From CAINEC01 sp046073825 (GTDB lineage Bacteria; Bacteroidota; Bacteroidia; AKYH767-A; OLB10): a stretch of DNA of 64,000 bases. Position 1 is the stretch's first letter. Every line of letters starts with the position of its first letter. The stretch is from assembly GCA_046073825.1 (NCBI GenBank), contig JBJTMY010000063.1, positions 48,168 through 112,167 on the forward strand. Reading direction: 5' to 3'. The notes beneath the pieces are model-generated. The model was not told the origin of the DNA. It searched no databases and saw only the letters and a program-made list of their open reading frames with translations. Below, one piece after another: positions 36,323-44,003 of this stretch. Position numbers and translations under genes: made by a program.

Positions 36323-37540
36323 ATGGAAAATAAGCACTTCGACATTATTGTTATCGGAGGAGGAATAGTTGGACTCTCGACTGCCTATAAGTTAAATCTG
36401 CACCGACCTGACTTGAAAATATTAGTTCTTGAAAAAGAAAACGCAGTAGCCTTCCATCAAACAGGAAGAAACTCCGGTGTTATTCATTCGGGCATTTATT
36501 ATAAGCCAGGTAGCTATAAAGCCAAGAATTGTGTAGAGGGAAGAAGAGAGCTGGTTGCTTTTGCGAAAGAACACCACATTGCTCATGATATTTGCGGGAA
36601 ATTAATTGTGGCAACTGACCCATCAGAATTACCACACATGCATAAAGTGTACAACCACGGATTACAAAATGGTGTAGAAGATATCGAGTTAATTTCTGCT
36701 GAAAGAATAAAAGAAATTGAACCTTATTGCTCAGGGATTGAAGGAATACGAGTAGGATGTACGGGAATTATCGATTTCGTTGGCGTTTGCAAAGTGCTTG
36801 CAGATTTAATTGAACAAAAATTTCCAGGAAGCAAAGTTGCGTTGGAGCATGAAGTAACTGGATTTATTAAAGCGGATGGGAAAACAACAGTAGCAACTCC
36901 AAAAGGAAACTTTACCTGCAACAACATAGTAAATTGCACGGGACTACAAACCGATCGTATAGCGAAAAAAGATGGTGTTGATCCAGACATGAAAATTGTT
37001 GGATTCAGAGGAGATTACTACGAATTAACAGAAGCTGCCAAGCATAAAGTGAAGAATTTAATTTATCCTGTACCTAATCCACAATTTCCATTTTTGGGTG
37101 TGCATTTCACGCGGATGATTAATCACCCAACAGAATGTGGGCCCAATGCGGTGTTTGTATTTAAGCGCGAAGGATATGGCAAAACAGATTTTAACTTAGC
37201 CGATACCGTTGATGCATTGAGTTATGCTGGTACTTGGAAATTATTTTTCAAGCATTGGCAATTTGGTTTAGATGAATATCGTAGAGCATTTAGCAAGCGA
37301 TTATTTTTACAACGATTGCAACGACTACTTCCGGATTTAAAAATGGAAGACATTGTTCCAGGGAGAGCGGGTGTACGTGCGATGGCATTGGATTCATCGG
37401 GACAGATGATTGATGATTTTAAAATTGTACATAGCGATAATGCCTTGCATGTTTTAAATGCACCATCGCCTGCCGCCACCGCCTGTTTGGCCATTGGCAG
37501 CGCAGTAACTGATATGGCGAAGCAACATTTTAATATTTAA
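36323..37540 (+). CDS. lhgO: L-2-hydroxyglutarate oxidase
   Basis: LhgO oxidises L-2-hydroxyglutarate to 2-oxoglutarate using FAD. The 405-residue protein begins with the dinucleotide-binding motif DIIVIGGGIVGLSTAY. It then has FHQTGRNSGVIHSGIYYKPGS, which is distinctive for this family among FAD-dependent oxidoreductases. The C-terminal block APSPAATACLAIG closes the FAD fold. The length matches E. coli LhgO. It is a single-gene unit with its own promoter and terminator. The product could feed the 2-oxoglutarate dehydrogenase encoded nearby. Confidence 0.93.
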   Translation: MENKHFDIIVIGGGIVGLSTAYKLNLHRPDLKILVLEKENAVAFHQTGRNSGVIHSGIYYKPGSYKAKNCVEGRRELVAFAKEHHIAHDICGKLIVATDPSELPHMHKVYNHGLQNGVEDIELISAERIKEIEPYCSGIEGIRVGCTGIIDFVGVCKVLADLIEQKFPGSKVALEHEVTGFIKADGKTTVATPKGNFTCNNIVNCTGLQTDRIAKKDGVDPDMKIVGFRGDYYELTEAAKHKVKNLIYPVPNPQFPFLGVHFTRMINHPTECGPNAVFVFKREGYGKTDFNLADTVDALSYAGTWKLFFKHWQFGLDEYRRAFSKRLFLQRLQRLLPDLKMEDIVPGRAGVRAMALDSSGQMIDDFKIVHSDNALHVLNAPSPAATACLAIGSAVTDMAKQHFNI

Positions 37541-37542
37541 AA

Positions 37543-37572
37543 AAATAGGGAAGCTAATGCTTCCCTATTTTA
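37543..37572. terminator. Bidirectional terminator between lhgO and msrA
   Basis: A stem of about 12 bp (AAATAGGGAAGC with GCTTCCCTATTT) has a TAAT loop. A/T runs on both sides serve the convergent genes. Confidence 0.85.
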
Positions 37573-37583
37573 ATTAAACTCAA

Positions 37584-38246
37584 TTACTTCCTTAGTTTAT
37601 TACCAAATACTTTTTTAAACTTTTCCACTTTGGGCTGGATAACCAAAGAACAATAAGGTTGGTTTTGATTTTCGTTATAGTAATTTTGATGATAGTCTTC
37701 GGCTTTATAAAATGCAGTATAAGGACTTACCTCCGTAACAACCGGATTGGGATATGCTTTTTCTGAATTCAGTTTAGCAATATAGTTCGTTGTTAATTCT
37801 TTTTGATGATCGTTATGATAAAACACTACTGAACGGTATTGCGTACCTACATCAGCACCTTGGCGATTTAACGTAGTAGGATCATGAACAGTCCAAAATA
37901 CTTGCAACAATTCATCGAATGAAATTTTAGTTGTATCATAGACAATCTGAACCACCTCTGCATGACCTGTTGCTCCGCTACACACTTGCTCATAAGAAGG
38001 ATTGACTCTTTGTCCGCCAGAATAACCACTCTCCACTGATATTACTCCGTTTAATTGCTGATAAATTGCCTCTACGCACCAGAAACATCCTCCACCGAAT
38101 GTTGCGGTATCTAAATTAGTTTGTTCCATTGCTGTTAATTTTTGATGATTGTTTAACTGATCTGATTTTGATTGTTGACCCTTGTTAGGATTCGTACAGG
38201 ACATTAAGATGATAGCGCCTGCTAAACTGATTAAATATTGTTTCAT
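37584..38246 (-). CDS. msrA: Peptide methionine-S-sulfoxide reductase, lipoprotein form
   Basis: MsrA reduces methionine-S-sulfoxide in oxidised proteins. The 220-residue protein has the active site ATFGGGCFWCVEAIYQQL near residue 52 and the family block RQGADVGTQYRSVVFY. The N-terminus is a lipoprotein signal with lipobox LMSC, followed by a polar linker, so this enzyme should act in the periplasm or at the outer membrane. There is no fused MsrB domain. No clear promoter box was found. Confidence 0.95.
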   Translation of the reverse strand: MKQYLISLAGAIILMSCTNPNKGQQSKSDQLNNHQKLTAMEQTNLDTATFGGGCFWCVEAIYQQLNGVISVESGYSGGQRVNPSYEQVCSGATGHAEVVQIVYDTTKISFDELLQVFWTVHDPTTLNRQGADVGTQYRSVVFYHNDHQKELTTNYIAKLNSEKAYPNPVVTEVSPYTAFYKAEDYHQNYYNENQNQPYCSLVIQPKVEKFKKVFGNKLRK

Positions 38247-38308
38247 GATTAATAATTTTCAGATTAGTCGTATGAAATTATTAATCCTTACAACAAATCA
38301 AACATTTT

Positions 38309-38989
38309 TTAGTTTTCCGATTTAAAATGCGGACTAACAAAGTCTTTCAAATAAAAAGGCTCGAAGTAGGCAACATCCTCAAACGTTTGTTCTTGAAAAG
38401 CTTTTAACGCAGGCTTTACAAGACCAATAGCAGAAACAGAAAAATGCTCATTGAAATGCAACTGCTGCTGATTTTCAAATATTGATTTTGACTTTGTTGT
38501 TCCACTGCCAATTAATGTATAATTATATTGGGTTTGAAATGCAAAACTATTTTCGTGTAACACTTCGGCAACGATGGGATGAATTTCTTCTAATTGCGAA
38601 TTATAAATTGCGCCATACACTTCCATGCGACGAGCATCCAATAGCGGCACTACGTAACCGTTATAATCAGGATATTGAAGATAAAACTGCTGCGCCATAG
38701 ATTGAGTAGTAGCAATAGCGATGAGTGGAATATTAAGAGCATAACAAAATCCTTTTGCAGTAGAAACACCAATACGAAGTCCGGTATAACTGCCAGGCCC
38801 CTTACTCACTGCGATAGCTTTTAAATCGGCTGGTTTTACATTAGCCTCCTTCAACACCTCATCAATAAACACTGCAAGAGAAGAGGCATGATCACGAATG
38901 GGAGGAGATGTTTTTTCAGCAATTACCACCCCTTGATCAGCCAGCACTACCGAGCAAATATCGGTAGCTGTTTCAATATGCAGAATCAT
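38309..38989 (-). CDS. tsaB: tRNA threonylcarbamoyladenosine biosynthesis protein TsaB
   Basis: TsaB pairs with TsaD in making t6A at tRNA position 37. The 226-residue protein has the ASKHA-fold start MILHIETATDICSVVLA and the conserved block KGPGSYTGLRIGVSTAKG near residue 68. Its ATG overlaps the stop codon of the efflux adaptor gene in a TAATG arrangement, so its translation is probably coupled to that gene. Confidence 0.95.
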   Translation of the reverse strand: MILHIETATDICSVVLADQGVVIAEKTSPPIRDHASSLAVFIDEVLKEANVKPADLKAIAVSKGPGSYTGLRIGVSTAKGFCYALNIPLIAIATTQSMAQQFYLQYPDYNGYVVPLLDARRMEVYGAIYNSQLEEIHPIVAEVLHENSFAFQTQYNYTLIGSGTTKSKSIFENQQQLHFNEHFSVSAIGLVKPALKAFQEQTFEDVAYFEPFYLKDFVSPHFKSEN

Positions 38990-40296
38990 TATTCCTCGGT
39001 AACAAAAAGTTCGTCTTTTGAAACAATTTTTACATCATCGCCATCTTTCAACGACTTAGAAATAGCTCTAAAAGGAGAAGTGACCACCTTATCCGCATCT
39101 GTTAACCCTTCTAAAATCTGAATGTTTAAATTATCCTGAATACCCGTTTTTACAAACTTCATTTTCACCTTTCCATCTACTACTACAAAAACACATTCTT
39201 TTACTTTAGAGGTAGCAATATCGGCACCTTTCAAATTTTCTGTCTTTATCGTATCACGAGTAGTAACTGCTGCGATTGGAACTGATAATACATTTCCAAC
39301 GCGATTAGTTATAATATCAATTGTTGTAGACATTCCAGGTCGGAATGGACTAAAGTCGATGGACTTACCCTCTAATAAATCCTGATAAGACTCTCGTAAA
39401 ATTCTTGCTTTCACGGTATAGTTTGTTACCTGATCGGTAGATTGTACGCCTGACACACTTGCAGAATTAGCTACTTCGGTAACCACTCCTTTAAACTTAC
39501 GTCCGAGGTAAGCATCGATTTCAATTTCGGCTGTATCACCTCTTGAAACACGCACAATATCACTTTCACTCACATCCACACTTACTTCCATTTCATTTAA
39601 ATTAGCGAGACGCATAATCTCCGTTCCTTCCATCATATTTGTTCCAACCACACGTTCCCCTTTTTCTTTACTCAACTTAGAAACTGTTCCATCAACAGGG
39701 GCATAAATATTTGTCTTGTTTAAATTCTCTTTCGATTCTTTTAAACTAGCTTCAGAACTTTTGATTGTAAATTGAGAAGAAGCGATAGCCATACGAGCTG
39801 CATCTACTTCAGCTTTGGCTACCTCATAAGCAGACTTTATCGATTCAAAATCTTGAGAAGAAATCACCTTATCATCGTATAATTTTTTGTTACGATTATA
39901 AGTAAGCTCCGCCTTTTGCATTTGCGATTCAGCTTGTGCCAAACGTGATTTACTACTTGATAAATTAGCAACAGAACCATTCACAGCAGCTTGTGCGCGA
40001 TCTAAACTAGACAGGTAAATTTCCGGATTTATTTTACAAAGTAAAGTGCCCTTTTTGACAACATCCCCTTCCTTCACATAAAGCTCTACAATTTCACCCG
40101 ATACATCTGCGGTAATTTTAATTTCCTTTTCAGGTTGCACTTTTCCACTAGCAGAAACCGTTTCTACGATATCACGCTTAGCAGCAGACTCAACACTTAC
40201 CTTTGTTGCTTGATTAGAACCGATCCAACCAACTTTTTTTGCTATTACCAACCCAATGATAACAATGATTACTGCAATTCCTATTTTCTTTTTCAT
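38989..40296 (-). CDS. Efflux periplasmic adaptor (HlyD/MacA-type)
   Basis: The 435-residue protein has one N-terminal membrane anchor. It then has a barrel-sandwich domain (GEIVELYVKEGDVVKKGTLL) and a long coiled-coil hairpin (about residues 95-190, rich in A, Q, K and S). The second lipoyl half is NIYAPVDGTVSKL, followed by beta-barrel segments. Adaptors link inner-membrane pumps to TolC. It lies 11 bases after the tolC-like gene, but no RND or ABC permease is present on either side. It overlaps tsaB by one base. Confidence 0.92.
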   Translation of the reverse strand: MKKKIGIAVIIVIIGLVIAKKVGWIGSNQATKVSVESAAKRDIVETVSASGKVQPEKEIKITADVSGEIVELYVKEGDVVKKGTLLCKINPEIYLSSLDRAQAAVNGSVANLSSSKSRLAQAESQMQKAELTYNRNKKLYDDKVISSQDFESIKSAYEVAKAEVDAARMAIASSQFTIKSSEASLKESKENLNKTNIYAPVDGTVSKLSKEKGERVVGTNMMEGTEIMRLANLNEMEVSVDVSESDIVRVSRGDTAEIEIDAYLGRKFKGVVTEVANSASVSGVQSTDQVTNYTVKARILRESYQDLLEGKSIDFSPFRPGMSTTIDIITNRVGNVLSVPIAAVTTRDTIKTENLKGADIATSKVKECVFVVVDGKVKMKFVKTGIQDNLNIQILEGLTDADKVVTSPFRAISKSLKDGDDVKIVSKDELFVTEE

Positions 40297-40307
40297 ACGA
40301 ATACATG

Positions 40308-41741
40308 TTAAAATGCAAGTGGATTACCTGCATAAAAATCGAGCACTTTAATTTTAAATATTAAATCGAACTTAGCTTGTAATAATTCAACCTTCCCTCT
40401 TGTTAGGTTATTCGTGGCCGTTAGAAATTCAAGAGAACTTGTTAATCCCGCATTATATCTTTTTTCGGCATACGAAAAGGCTTCGTTAAGTGCTGTAACA
40501 CTTTTTGACAATGCTTGATATTTTTTCTGTGCTGCATTTGCATCTGCTACTGCTTGCTGCACACTTTTAAATACTGAATTCTTCGCTTGTTGTAAATTGG
40601 TTTCGGCAGAAAGCAAATTCAACTTTGCATTACTTACTCTGTAACGTGCCGACATTCCATTAAAAATGGGAATACTCAAACTAACTCCCAAGGCCTTCGT
40701 AATATTATTATCGAACTGCGTTGAGATGGGTGTTTTTACATAATCCGTTAAAAATGCGGGTGCTAATACATCTTCGCCAGAGGTAGTAACATAACCTGTA
40801 GGATAAAATCCTAAAAACTGCGGAGTGCCATTCATATTTCTTGTTGTACTCGAATAACCGGTTGATAAAGATCCGAACATTGTTAATCGAGGCATATAAC
40901 TTCCTCTAGCAATGCTTAAAGAAGTCATTGCACTCTTCTCTTTATAATTAGCACTTTTAATTTCTGGTAAATGCGACAGCGCTAATTCAAAAATTTGATC
41001 AGCTGTTGAATTTAACACAGCCGATGTAGGAATTTCTACGGATGGAGTTACGATATCAAAATTGGCGATACTATCTAATTCGAGCAATTGCGCAAGCGAC
41101 AATCGAGCAATAGTATTTTGATTTTCAGCAGTAATATTGTTGAGTTCCTCATTCGCCAATTGCGATTCAGCATCTAACAAATTTCCTTGCGTCATTACAC
41201 CTGCATCCGACATTGACTTCACACGATCACGTTGCTTTTGAGATTCATTCACTCTGGCTTGGGTTAACTTTAATTGCTCTTTAGCATATAAAAATTGTAA
41301 ATAAGCAGAGACCACACTCAATGAAATATCATTTTGAATCTTTTTCAAATCATTCTGACCCGCCAAATAATTCAACTTACTTTGTTTAAGGTTGTTTTGC
41401 AATTGAAATCCATTAAACAAAGTAATATTGGAGCTCAGTGATGGGTTAATCGATTTAATTTCTGAATTAGTAAACGTATAAGAAAACGGATCTACAGAGC
41501 GCCCCCAGTTGAAGCTACCGCTCCCTGATGCGTTTAGCGTGGGGAGAAAAGAATACAAACTTTGACTTACCGCATTATCTTGTGTTTGCGTTGCGATGTA
41601 TTGCTGTTTAACCGACAAGTTGTGTTGCACGGCATAATCAACACACTCTTGCAGGCTCCATTGTTTTTGAGAAAATCCACTTATCGGACAAACAATTAAG
41701 AGCAACAGCAATAAATAAAGAGACCGATAAACAACTTTCAT
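40308..41741 (-). CDS. TolC family outer-membrane efflux protein
   Basis: The 477-residue protein has a signal peptide ending near CPISGFSQ. Two TolC repeats rich in coiled coil follow, with the typical start WSLQECVDYAVQHNLSVKQQ and the second repeat around AKNSVFKSVQQAVADANAAQ. It forms the outer-membrane channel of an efflux system with the adaptor encoded downstream. A TAACTTTG box precedes it by 17 bases. Confidence 0.93.
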   Translation of the reverse strand: MKVVYRSLYLLLLLLIVCPISGFSQKQWSLQECVDYAVQHNLSVKQQYIATQTQDNAVSQSLYSFLPTLNASGSGSFNWGRSVDPFSYTFTNSEIKSINPSLSSNITLFNGFQLQNNLKQSKLNYLAGQNDLKKIQNDISLSVVSAYLQFLYAKEQLKLTQARVNESQKQRDRVKSMSDAGVMTQGNLLDAESQLANEELNNITAENQNTIARLSLAQLLELDSIANFDIVTPSVEIPTSAVLNSTADQIFELALSHLPEIKSANYKEKSAMTSLSIARGSYMPRLTMFGSLSTGYSSTTRNMNGTPQFLGFYPTGYVTTSGEDVLAPAFLTDYVKTPISTQFDNNITKALGVSLSIPIFNGMSARYRVSNAKLNLLSAETNLQQAKNSVFKSVQQAVADANAAQKKYQALSKSVTALNEAFSYAEKRYNAGLTSSLEFLTATNNLTRGKVELLQAKFDLIFKIKVLDFYAGNPLAF

Positions 41742-41758
41742 ACGTAAATATTTGCGGG

Positions 41759-41766
41759 CAAAGTTA
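41759..41766 (-). promoter_or_regulatory. Promoter -7 box for tolC-adaptor-tsaB
   Basis: TAACTTTG on the minus strand, 17 bases before the ATG at 41741. Confidence 0.6.
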
Positions 41767-41811
41767 AGAAAGCGTTTTGATATAAAAGAGTTAAATTAAT
41801 AGCAATAAAAA

Positions 41812-41831
41812 AGCGGGTTAAAGAACCCGCT
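41812..41831 (-). terminator. Terminator after the sigma factor/protease operon
   Basis: An 8-bp stem (AGCGGGTT with AACCCGCT) is followed on the minus strand by TTTTTTATT, just past the protease gene stop. Confidence 0.85.
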
Positions 41832-41852
41832 CAACATTATTTTCTGAAACAA

Positions 41853-42953
41853 TTAATTATATACCCTCACCATAAACACAACATCTTTCAGTCGTTTAAT
41901 TTGTGTTGCCCTATCTACGCCAGATAAACTTTTGTTACTCGGCAGTACTACGGGCGTTGATTTTTCTTGAGAGTTGATATAATCATTAATCCATTTTGAC
42001 TTTACAGCGAAAGATGCTCCTTCTGCTGACTCATTTTTACCGCTGATAATTCCGATTAAACTTCCTTGATTATCGAATAAAGGACCGCCTGAATTACCTG
42101 GATTCACCGGGATACTAATTTGGTATGCGGTTGTATCACCTTCAAAACCCGTATAAGAGCTAATTGAGCCATCACCAAAAACTAAATCTTCACGAGGAAA
42201 GCCTAATGTAAACACTTTTTCACCTGGATCAGAAATCGATTTTTTTATTCCAAATGGAATCTCTTTAAAGCCAGGGAAACTATCCTCATTTACTTTAAGC
42301 ATTGCAAGGTCTAATGACTTGTCTGAATAAACCACTTCAGCCTGAAGTTGTCCAACGGATTCATTACTTATATAAATTTCTTTGGCGTCTTGAATAACGT
42401 GAAAACTAGTAAGCACATAACCATCTTTAGTAATTGCGAACCCAGTACCGGTAAATTGATTACGATCCTCTTTTGAATCAACTGCATTGATCCCTTTAAT
42501 AATTTCTTTCTGATTTCTTTTAATCTTTTCTACCTCACGACGTAATTCGCGATAAGCATTTTGATTTTTCGAAGATCCATTACCAAACATCCATAATGAA
42601 AGCGAAACAGCACTTAAGATAAAGATAGAAACTGCCGCTGCGATAGAAAAATAACTTCTTTCCTTACCGAATAAAAACTTCGTTGATTGACCTGACTTCA
42701 CTACCTTCAGTGGAGCTTGGGTATTGAATAAATCATATTCAACTTCTTCGTGAATACGTTCAATTTTCTTTTTGAGATCGAGACGTTCGCGATAATTTTC
42801 AAACGCATTTTTTAAGGATAAAAAATCATTTACCGAAGCTGCAAGCTGAGGGTCACTTTCAAGCCACTGTTCAAAAATACGAAGCTCCTCGGGGGTTAAA
42901 TCCCCGAAACAGTATCTTTCTATAATCTCATCAATCTCTCTGGAGTTCTTCAT
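41853..42953 (-). CDS. Membrane-anchored trypsin-like protease with anti-sigma-like N-terminus
   Basis: The 366-residue protein has three parts. Residues 1-95 are cytoplasmic and resemble the helical N-terminus of FecR-type anti-sigma factors (RYCFGDLTPEELRIFEQWLE). Residues 101-123 form one membrane helix. A charged helix (131-160) leads to a periplasmic S1/HtrA-type protease domain with H185 (LTSFHV), D215 (SLDLAML) and S288 (NPGNSGGP). There is no PDZ domain. The gene overlaps the end of the sigma factor gene by 23 bases, so the two are translationally linked. The likely role is to hold the sigma factor at the membrane and couple its release to periplasmic events; that is inference. Confidence 0.85.
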   Translation of the reverse strand: MKNSREIDEIIERYCFGDLTPEELRIFEQWLESDPQLAASVNDFLSLKNAFENYRERLDLKKKIERIHEEVEYDLFNTQAPLKVVKSGQSTKFLFGKERSYFSIAAAVSIFILSAVSLSLWMFGNGSSKNQNAYRELRREVEKIKRNQKEIIKGINAVDSKEDRNQFTGTGFAITKDGYVLTSFHVIQDAKEIYISNESVGQLQAEVVYSDKSLDLAMLKVNEDSFPGFKEIPFGIKKSISDPGEKVFTLGFPREDLVFGDGSISSYTGFEGDTTAYQISIPVNPGNSGGPLFDNQGSLIGIISGKNESAEGASFAVKSKWINDYINSQEKSTPVVLPSNKSLSGVDRATQIKRLKDVVFMVRVYN

Positions 42954-43527
42954 TGGTTACTAATCCGTTATTAAAGACTTCGAAAAAACTCTTTTTGAGT
43001 CGTTTCAAACATTTATATTTCTGATTTTTTGCATTATCAGCATTCGTATATCCAAACTTCTGCGTAATCTCATCCATGTTTTTACTGTGTATGTAAAAGT
43101 CTTTGAGAATAGACCGGCAAGGCTCACCTAATTGTTCCAATGCTTGGTTCATGGCATAGAACTGCTCTTCACGCTCATCGGTTTTATCTTCTTCGAGTGG
43201 TAGATAATCTTCACTATCATTTAACTCTTCGGTGGTAAAACGCGATTTTCGTTTAAGCTGCTTGAGCCACAGACGGCGCCCGATTGAATATAAGAACGTT
43301 TTAATGCTACAGTTTAATTCAAATCCTTCCTGCTTAAGCTTCTCACAAAAGATAATGACCGTCTCTTGGTAAGTATCTTTTGCTTCCTGCAAGGTGCCTC
43401 CATTATTCAATATAAAACTTACAACGGCCTGGTAATTTTGACGATAAACCACTTTTAAAGTTTTATCATCTCCAGCTTGTAGAAGCTCTATCACTTGATT
43501 TTCGGCAACAGGTTGAACCTGATTCAT
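42931..43527 (-). CDS. ECF-like sigma-70 family RNA polymerase sigma factor
   Basis: The protein of 198 residues has a sigma region 2-like segment (VVYRQNYQAVVSFILNNGG to TFLYSIGRRLWLKQLKRKSR). A C-terminal region 4-like helix-turn-helix contains LGEPCRSILKDFYIHSKNMDEITQKFGY and NQKYKCLKRLKKSF. An acidic linker joins them. The ATG at 43527 is preferred to a TTG 22 codons upstream, which falls in the likely promoter. It overlaps the anti-sigma/protease gene. GGGTTAC elements upstream (43562-43611) are repeated in inverse orientation before the divergent lipoprotein gene, suggesting autoregulation. Confidence 0.85.
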   Translation of the reverse strand: MNQVQPVAENQVIELLQAGDDKTLKVVYRQNYQAVVSFILNNGGTLQEAKDTYQETVIIFCEKLKQEGFELNCSIKTFLYSIGRRLWLKQLKRKSRFTTEELNDSEDYLPLEEDKTDEREEQFYAMNQALEQLGEPCRSILKDFYIHSKNMDEITQKFGYTNADNAKNQKYKCLKRLKKSFFEVFNNGLVTNEELQRD

Positions 43528-43560
43528 GCTGATGTAGTCTTTAATTCGATTAATTGTAAA

Positions 43561-43694
43561 AGGTAACCCTTTAATAAAAGCAAATGTCAGCAATTATTTT
43601 TTAGTAACCCATTGAGCTTTTCAATTTTTAATTCTGATTTTCAGCAGTTTACGTTTTTTTAAAAAAAATCGAATAAAAACTGGGTTACTTAAAA
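43561..43694. promoter_or_regulatory. Divergent control region with three GGGTTAC elements
   Basis: TGGGTTACT followed by A-rich sequence occurs on the minus strand at 43603-43611 towards the sigma gene. It occurs again on the plus strand at 43681-43689 towards the lipoprotein gene. A third related copy, AGGGTTACCT, is on the minus strand at 43561-43570. Such shared sites are what an autoregulated ECF promoter or an operator would look like. The function is inference. Confidence 0.45.
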
Positions 43695-43744
43695 TCATTC
43701 TGGGTATTAAGGTGTAAGTTTAACCAAAATCAAAAACAAACAAA

Positions 43745-43939
43745 ATGAAAAAATTATTCACATTCTTTGCTGTTGCAACTTTCGTTGTTGCATTATCATC
43801 TTGCGGTGGAGCTAAAACTGAAGAAGCTACTGCTACTGAAGAAGTAACTGCTACTGAAGAAATGCCAGCTGAAACTCCTGCTGTTGAATCAACAGACGCT
43901 ACAGCTTCTACAGAAGTTGCTGCTACAGCTACTAACTAA
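43745..43939 (+). CDS. Small Thr/Glu/Ala-rich lipoprotein
   Basis: The 64-residue protein has a lipoprotein signal peptide (MKKLFTFFAVATFVVALSSC, lipobox cysteine C20). The mature part of about 44 residues is low-complexity and acidic, made of T, E, A, P and V, with a repeated ATEEVTATEE-like unit. The gene ends at a strong terminator, and the reading frame is supported by the signal peptide. It is divergent from the sigma/protease operon and shares its GGGTTACT element, so it may be a target of that sigma factor. Function unknown. Confidence 0.82.
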   Translation: MKKLFTFFAVATFVVALSSCGGAKTEEATATEEVTATEEMPAETPAVESTDATASTEVAATATN

Positions 43940-43959
43940 TTCGCAAAGAATTATCATAA

Positions 43960-43987
43960 AAAAAGGTCCGGAAATCCGGACCTTTTT
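43960..43987. terminator. Bidirectional terminator between the lipoprotein gene and metH
   Basis: A 12-bp stem (AAAAAGGTCCGG with CCGGACCTTTTT) with an AAAT loop and T-runs in both directions. Confidence 0.92.
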
Positions 43988-44003
43988 TTATGGCTTCCAC
44001 TTT

